Made by a program: the position numbers and the translations under genes. Positions 6,926 through 10,366 of a DNA stretch of 10,366 bases are shown here, piece by piece (positions within the stretch are counted from its first letter, which is position 1; each line of letters starts with the position of its first letter). The DNA is taken from assembly GCA_900551985.1 (NCBI GenBank), contig URYG01000110.1:1-10366 (forward strand). Direction: 5' to 3'. The notes below the pieces were generated by a model. It did no database searches, was not told the origin of the DNA, and saw nothing but the letters and a program-made list of their open reading frames with translations. This DNA comes from an uncultured Prevotella sp. (lineage in GTDB: Bacteria > Bacteroidota > Bacteroidia > Bacteroidales > Bacteroidaceae).

Positions 6926-8650
6926 TTACCAGAAGTAAGCGTAGAATGCAGCGCAGAGGCCGATTACTACGAGTGTACCAATGATATCGAACGCACCCCA
7001 GCTCTCACGGATAGACTTCTTGAAGTCGGATGTGAAGGTGATTGCCTCTACCTGCTCCTTGCTTGGGGCTGGAGTGAAGCAGCTCACTACTACCATGAAG
7101 ATGATGAGGAAGACGAGCAGCCAGCACTCGAATACGAGCCAGTTGGTCTGCCAGAACCATGCAGTGTAATCCCAGAATGCACCATCCATTGTTGCCTTAC
7201 CTGTATCGGTAATGACGTTGGTAACGAGGCGGAGCATACCGATGAGGAAACCGGTAATCATGGTGTATTCGCCTGCCTTTGGAGTAATCTTCTTGAAGAA
7301 GATACCCATCGCAAATACTGCTACCATGGCTGGAGCCAGGAGTGACTGGATTCCCTGGAGGTAGTTGTAAAGGGTGTCCATCTTCATCATGATTGGCAAC
7401 CATGCGAAACCGAGAACTACAACTACTACGGTAGCGATACGGCCAACGAGTACGTAGTGAGCCTCAGACATTCCCTTCTTCAATGGCTTGTAGAAGTCCT
7501 CGGTGAAGAGGGTAGCACAGCTGTTGAAGAATGCTGCCAATGAAGCAACGAGTGCGCAGATGAAACCGATGGTTACGATTCCCTTGATACCTGCAGGAAG
7601 TACAGTCTTTACCATGATGGCGAAGGCTGCATCAGTTTCGTTCATCTGGATAGCGCCCTTCTGAGCCAAGGCTGCTGCAATCATACCTGGAATGAGGAAC
7701 ATGAAGCAAGGGAGAACCTTGAAGAAACCGGCTGCGATAGTACCGCGGCGGGCACGTTTCATTACCTCTACGTTGCTTTCGCCAGGAACCTGACCGAGTA
7801 CACGCTGAACGATATGCTGGTCAGTACACCAGTACCAGAAACCAATGATGGTTGCACCAATGAATACTACGAAACCTGGATACTCCTGGTACATAGAGTC
7901 ACCTGCCTCCCAGTGGAACATGTGGGTTGTACCGTAGCCGTTGTTCAACTTGCCGCAGTAGTCCATCATGTCAGCCCAACCTGCAGAGATGCTTCCACCG
8001 CCGAGGGTAGAGAGACCGAGGAAGAGGACGAGGAATGAACCGATGACGAGGATAGGAGTCTGGATGGTTGACAGAGTCATCACACCCTTCATACCGCCGA
8101 ATACGGTGAAGATGGTAGTGAGGATGATCAAGCCGATAGCACCTACCCAGAAGTTCAAGCCCCAGAGATACTCGAAGAAAATACCACCTGTAAGAGCGGT
8201 AACGCTCACCTTGGTGAGGATGTAAGCCACGAGTGTGATGATAGAGAGCCATGAACCTGTGCGCTGAGTGTAGCGGAACTTCAGGAAGTCAGGCATGGTG
8301 ATGATCTTACCCATCTTGTTGATGAGTAACTGATAGAAAGGTACGAACAACCAACCGAGGATGAGGATCATCCAACCCTGCATCTCCCAGTGAGCCATAC
8401 CTACACCGCTCTTGGCACCAGTACCTGCAAGACCCACGAGGTGCTCAGAACCGATGTTGGCTGCGAAGATAGCCATACCGATTACGTACCATGGCTCGCC
8501 CTTACCGAAGAGGTAAGCTGAAGAGTCTTCACCCTGCTGAGCCTTTCTGTCTTTCACGATCGCATGCCAGACAGCCCAGATTACGCCGATTACACCAATG
8601 GCGAGTACTGCCCAATCAAGCCATACGAATTCAGTTGAATTCCAATTCAT
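6926..8650 (-). CDS. Sodium/sugar symporter, SSS family (probable L-arabinose importer)
   Basis: The 574-residue protein is a polytopic inner-membrane carrier of the solute:sodium symporter family, SglT subgroup, using the sodium gradient to bring in sugar. About 14 hydrophobic segments can be counted, from residues 12-30 to a final helix ending at the C-terminal AFYAYFW. The first core helix carries FAANIGSEHLVGLAGTG (about 62-78), the unwound region that forms sodium and sugar sites in vSGLT. FWYWCTDQHIVQRVLG (about 271-286) is another SglT signature; Tyr273 may correspond to the gating tyrosine. Arabinose as substrate is inferred from the neighbours: mutarotase upstream, araR and araDAB downstream. 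Other pentoses or galactose remain possible. It lies 161 bases after the mutarotase gene, beyond two REP-like palindromes; no good promoter match was found in that gap, so read-through is likely. Confidence 0.92.
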   Translation of the reverse strand: MNWNSTEFVWLDWAVLAIGVIGVIWAVWHAIVKDRKAQQGEDSSAYLFGKGEPWYVIGMAIFAANIGSEHLVGLAGTGAKSGVGMAHWEMQGWMILILGWLFVPFYQLLINKMGKIITMPDFLKFRYTQRTGSWLSIITLVAYILTKVSVTALTGGIFFEYLWGLNFWVGAIGLIILTTIFTVFGGMKGVMTLSTIQTPILVIGSFLVLFLGLSTLGGGSISAGWADMMDYCGKLNNGYGTTHMFHWEAGDSMYQEYPGFVVFIGATIIGFWYWCTDQHIVQRVLGQVPGESNVEVMKRARRGTIAAGFFKVLPCFMFLIPGMIAAALAQKGAIQMNETDAAFAIMVKTVLPAGIKGIVTIGFICALVASLAAFFNSCATLFTEDFYKPLKKGMSEAHYVLVGRIATVVVVVLGFAWLPIMMKMDTLYNYLQGIQSLLAPAMVAVFAMGIFFKKITPKAGEYTMITGFLIGMLRLVTNVITDTGKATMDGAFWDYTAWFWQTNWLVFECWLLVFLIIFMVVVSCFTPAPSKEQVEAITFTSDFKKSIRESWGAFDIIGTLVVIGLCAAFYAYFW

Positions 8651-8720
8651 AATTACTATAAGATTGTTTGTTTATTTATTATTTTATTTATTCTTTCTTT
8701 TATTGGATGCTTTATCCCAT

Positions 8721-8747
8721 GGGTTTCGACGGATTTGCAATCCGTCG
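8721..8747. repeat. REP-like palindrome, copy 1
   Basis: GGGTTT (8721-8726) is followed by a perfect palindrome: CGACGGATT (8727-8735), TGC, AATCCGTCG (8739-8747). The same unit recurs as copy 2 in the same orientation, 57 bases on. The segment between the copies holds its own small inverted repeat, CAAGC (8749-8753) with GCTTG (8766-8770), an arrangement reminiscent of bacterial interspersed mosaic elements. Confidence 0.75.
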
Positions 8748-8777
8748 TCAAGCAAGTTGTCATTAGCTTGCCCCACA

Positions 8778-8804
8778 GGGTTTCGGCGGATTTGCAATCC
8801 GCCG
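8778..8804. repeat. REP-like palindrome, copy 2
   Basis: GGGTTT (8778-8783) is followed by CGGCGGATT (8784-8792), TGC, AATCCGCCG (8796-8804), a perfect nine-pair stem. Relative to copy 1 the third stem pair is G-C in place of A-T, both sides having changed, so pairing is retained. It begins seven bases after the mutarotase stop codon in the transcript and could cap or partly terminate that message; no T-run follows directly. Confidence 0.75.
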
Positions 8805-8811
8805 CATTGCC

Positions 8812-9999
8812 TTACTTCTTTACGCTGAACTTGTAAGCGAGGTGAGAGTAGTACTTCTCTCCAGGCTTCAAGGTTGCATCAGTCCATCCCTTTACGCCCT
8901 GGGCGATCTTGGTAGGAGAATCAGGATACTTCTGGCTCTCGAAGCAGACGCTCACGTGCTTAGGATACTTGATTCCGTGCTTGCAGGCAATACCTGTGCC
9001 CTGGAAGTTACCAGTATAAACCTGGATTCCTGGCTCATTGGTGAAGACCTCGAGGAGGATTCCGCTCTTTGGAGAGTAGAGGCTTGCGCAAACGGTCTTG
9101 TCGTCGCCCTTGCCATCCTTATAGGTGTTCAGGCACCAGTTATGGTCGTAACCTGTAGCGTTCTTGATCTGGTCGAAGCTGTAATCTACCTTCTTGCCAA
9201 TCTCGGTAGGAGTACGGAAGTCCATTGGAGTTCCTTCTACGTCCTTGATTTCGCCAGTTGGAATGTAGAGTGAATCTGCAGGTGTGAACTTATCTGCATT
9301 CACATACATAATCTGGTCGAAACCTTCCTTGGATGGATCGCCATTCAAGTTGAAGTAACTGTGGTTGGTCATGTTAACCACGGTCTCCTTATCGGTTGTT
9401 GCGCCAAACTCGATGTCGAGTGTATTGTCGCTCTTTACCGTATATTTTGCTGTTGCTGTAACATTGCCAGGGAAACCATTCTCGCCATCCTTTGCCTGGA
9501 TAGTGAAGGTTACAGAAGAATCATTCTTCTCTGTAATGTCGTAAACCTGGTTCAACCAACCGGTAGCACCACCGCCGTGAAGACAGTTGCCATTGTCGTT
9601 TGGCTTCAGATTATATGTCTTGCCTGCAAGAGTCAACTTGGAGTCCTTGATACGGTTGGCGTAACGGCCTACTGATGATCCGTAATCGGAAGGAGAGTTG
9701 AGGGTGTCTGCATACTGGTGGATGTTGTCGTAGCCGAGCACTACATCTGTAGGCTTGCCATCCTTGTCTGGAACAGAGATGGAAACTACACGACCACCAT
9801 AGTTGGTGAGGCAAACCTCCATGCCGTTGGCATTCTTGAGGGTAACTAACTCAGTCTTCTTGCCCAAAACAGTAGAATCGAAGTCTGCTGGATTCAAGCC
9901 TGACTGTGTTAAACTAGCATTGCTGCTTGAAGAACATGCTGAGAGGGTAGCGACTGCTGCGAAACCAACTCCCATAAAAAGGTTCTTTACGTTGTTCAT
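8812..9999 (-). CDS. galM: Aldose 1-epimerase (mutarotase), predicted lipoprotein
   Basis: Mutarotase speeds interconversion of the alpha and beta anomers of free aldoses, here probably L-arabinose leaving the arabinofuranosidase or about to enter the symporter. The 395-residue product is longer than cytoplasmic GalM because of an N-terminal export signal ending in the lipobox LSAC, placing the lipid-bearing Cys at residue 22. The residues after it, SSSSN, lack the acidic pattern linked to surface display in Bacteroidetes, so a periplasm-facing anchor is favoured. Catalytic landmarks are GRYANRI (111-117), His141 in NCLHGG, the probable acid His213 in TNHSYFNLNG, Asp285 in GYDHNW and the probable base Glu354 in VCFESQKYPDSP. 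These match the spacing of L. lactis GalM residues His96, His170, Asp243 and Glu304. It is the first gene of the cluster, with promoter-like sequence upstream. Substrate specificity is inferred from context. Confidence 0.94.
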   Translation of the reverse strand: MNNVKNLFMGVGFAAVATLSACSSSSNASLTQSGLNPADFDSTVLGKKTELVTLKNANGMEVCLTNYGGRVVSISVPDKDGKPTDVVLGYDNIHQYADTLNSPSDYGSSVGRYANRIKDSKLTLAGKTYNLKPNDNGNCLHGGGATGWLNQVYDITEKNDSSVTFTIQAKDGENGFPGNVTATAKYTVKSDNTLDIEFGATTDKETVVNMTNHSYFNLNGDPSKEGFDQIMYVNADKFTPADSLYIPTGEIKDVEGTPMDFRTPTEIGKKVDYSFDQIKNATGYDHNWCLNTYKDGKGDDKTVCASLYSPKSGILLEVFTNEPGIQVYTGNFQGTGIACKHGIKYPKHVSVCFESQKYPDSPTKIAQGVKGWTDATLKPGEKYYSHLAYKFSVKK

Positions 10000-10037
10000 T
10001 TCTAGGTTGCTTTAATGTTGTTTACTAATTTTGGGTG

Positions 10038-10067
10038 TAAAATTACAATTTTATTTTGAAACCACAA
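10038..10067 (-). promoter_or_regulatory. Predicted operon promoter with overlapping palindrome
   Basis: On the minus strand TTG (10067 to 10065) and TAATTTTA (10045 to 10038) are 19 bases apart, close to the Bacteroidetes -33/-7 pattern; the -7 box has A in place of the final G. RNA would start near 10031, about 30 bases before the mutarotase ATG. The -7 box lies inside a perfect palindrome, TAAAATT (10038-10044), AC, AATTTTA (10047-10053), a position where a bound repressor would block transcription. The palindrome is made only of A/T arms, so chance is possible. Confidence 0.4.
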
Positions 10068-10093
10068 TACTTTTCCCCAACTTTTTTTCTTCT

Positions 10094-10114
10094 ATAGTGT
10101 GTTTTTAACACTAT
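10094..10114. promoter_or_regulatory. Candidate operator palindrome (possible AraR site)
   Basis: ATAGTGT (10094-10100) and ACACTAT (10108-10114) are perfect inverted seven-base half-sites separated by seven bases. Their centres lie about 14 bases apart, roughly 1.3 helical turns. The site is about 27 bases upstream of the predicted -33 element and about 95 bases before the first start codon. It is the most site-like palindrome in the control region. Assignment to AraR is inference from the presence of araR in the cluster; I could not compare it with known AraR operators. Confidence 0.4.
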
Positions 10115-10188
10115 TTGCATCAAAACCCCTCTTTTCTGCCCTTTTTCCCGTGTTTTTTGTCTTTTCTCTGTGTTTTATGATGGAGTAG

Positions 10189-10256
10189 TGTCATTAAGGG
10201 TCAGTGTCATTAAGTGTCATTAAGCATTTCCGGTCATTAAGGTCACGGTCATTTTC
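10189..10256. repeat. Iterated decamer repeats upstream of the operon
   Basis: The decamer TGTCATTAAG occurs at 10189-10198, 10205-10214 and 10215-10224. A variant GGTCATTAAG is at 10232-10241, and a decayed copy GGTCATTTTC at 10247-10256. Copy starts are 16, 10, 17 and 15 bases apart; the middle two are exactly adjacent. All point the same way. Either a slipped and decayed tandem repeat or a cluster of protein-binding sites would fit. They lie 190-260 bases before the first start codon. Confidence 0.6.
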
Positions 10257-10366
10257 AGTCTTTTCGTTTTCAATTCACGGTTGTTTTTCCGCCCAAAAGC
10301 TCCAGAAGCAGCACGCCCTGAAAGGTAGGGTGTTCAAAATCTATATAATTTTTCGACACGTTTTTT

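Larger units (their letters stand above)
10000..10366. other. Gene-free control region upstream of the operon
   Basis: No convincing gene is seen in these 367 bases on either strand. The first 70 bases hold the promoter-like pair, followed by a palindrome at 10094-10114, a pyrimidine-rich plus-strand stretch at about 10115-10180, the decamer repeats at 10189-10256, and a weak stem at 10314-10332 (CGCCCT with AGGGTG, one wobble). The right-most bases are AT-rich and unassigned. It is the likely regulatory region of the arabinose operon, and may also hold control sequence for a gene beyond the right edge. Confidence 0.6.

Noticed and set aside
10189..10256. Possible CRISPR array
   Set aside because: Repeats are only ten bases and the gaps between them are zero to seven bases, far too short for spacers; no cas genes are present.
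10314..10332. Small stem CGCCCT/AGGGTG as a terminator from a gene to the right
   Set aside because: It includes a wobble pair, has a seven-base loop and no T-run beside it, and no gene end is visible next to it.

Overview
The window is a nearly complete L-arabinose utilisation locus from a Bacteroidetes bacterium, most likely a Prevotella/Segatella-type member of the Bacteroidales. The grounds are a Nudix-family AraR regulator, an FGGY ribulokinase beside araA and araD, A-rich translation starts without Shine-Dalgarno sequences, promoter boxes resembling the Bacteroidetes -33 TTG / -7 TAnnTTTG pattern, and AT-rich spacers between coding regions of moderate GC. The genus is inferred from style and was not checked by a search.

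All eight genes are on the minus strand and are read right to left: a lipoprotein aldose 1-epimerase (8812-9999), a sodium/sugar symporter of the SSS family (6926-8650), the Nudix-type repressor AraR (6029-6709), L-ribulose-5-phosphate 4-epimerase AraD (5263-5961), L-arabinose isomerase AraA (3642-5183), L-ribulokinase AraB (2029-3621), a secreted GH51 alpha-L-arabinofuranosidase (343-1914), and the first 78 residues of transketolase (1-235), cut by the window edge. The set forms a path: GH51 frees L-arabinose from oligosaccharides in the periplasm, the mutarotase equilibrates its anomers, the symporter imports it, AraA, AraB and AraD convert it to D-xylulose 5-phosphate, and transketolase passes that into the pentose phosphate pathway. 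AraR inside the cluster probably links expression to arabinose. Gene content and order resemble the characterised Bacteroides thetaiotaomicron arabinose cluster, so the enzymology is not new.

The less explained material lies in the spacers. Upstream of the first gene (10000-10366) there is a promoter-like pair, two palindromes that could be operators, and five iterated decamers. Between the mutarotase and transporter genes there are two copies of a REP-like palindrome that differ by a compensatory base-pair change. Between the transporter and araR there is an inverted pair of heptad-repeat arms. Several other junctions carry stem-loops. The leader of transketolase can fold into two mutually exclusive hairpins next to a good promoter match. 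I saw no CRISPR array, tRNA, rRNA, transposase, phage gene or SusC/SusD pair. I found no strong candidate for a wholly new biological system here; the repeats and RNA structures are the parts worth a second look.
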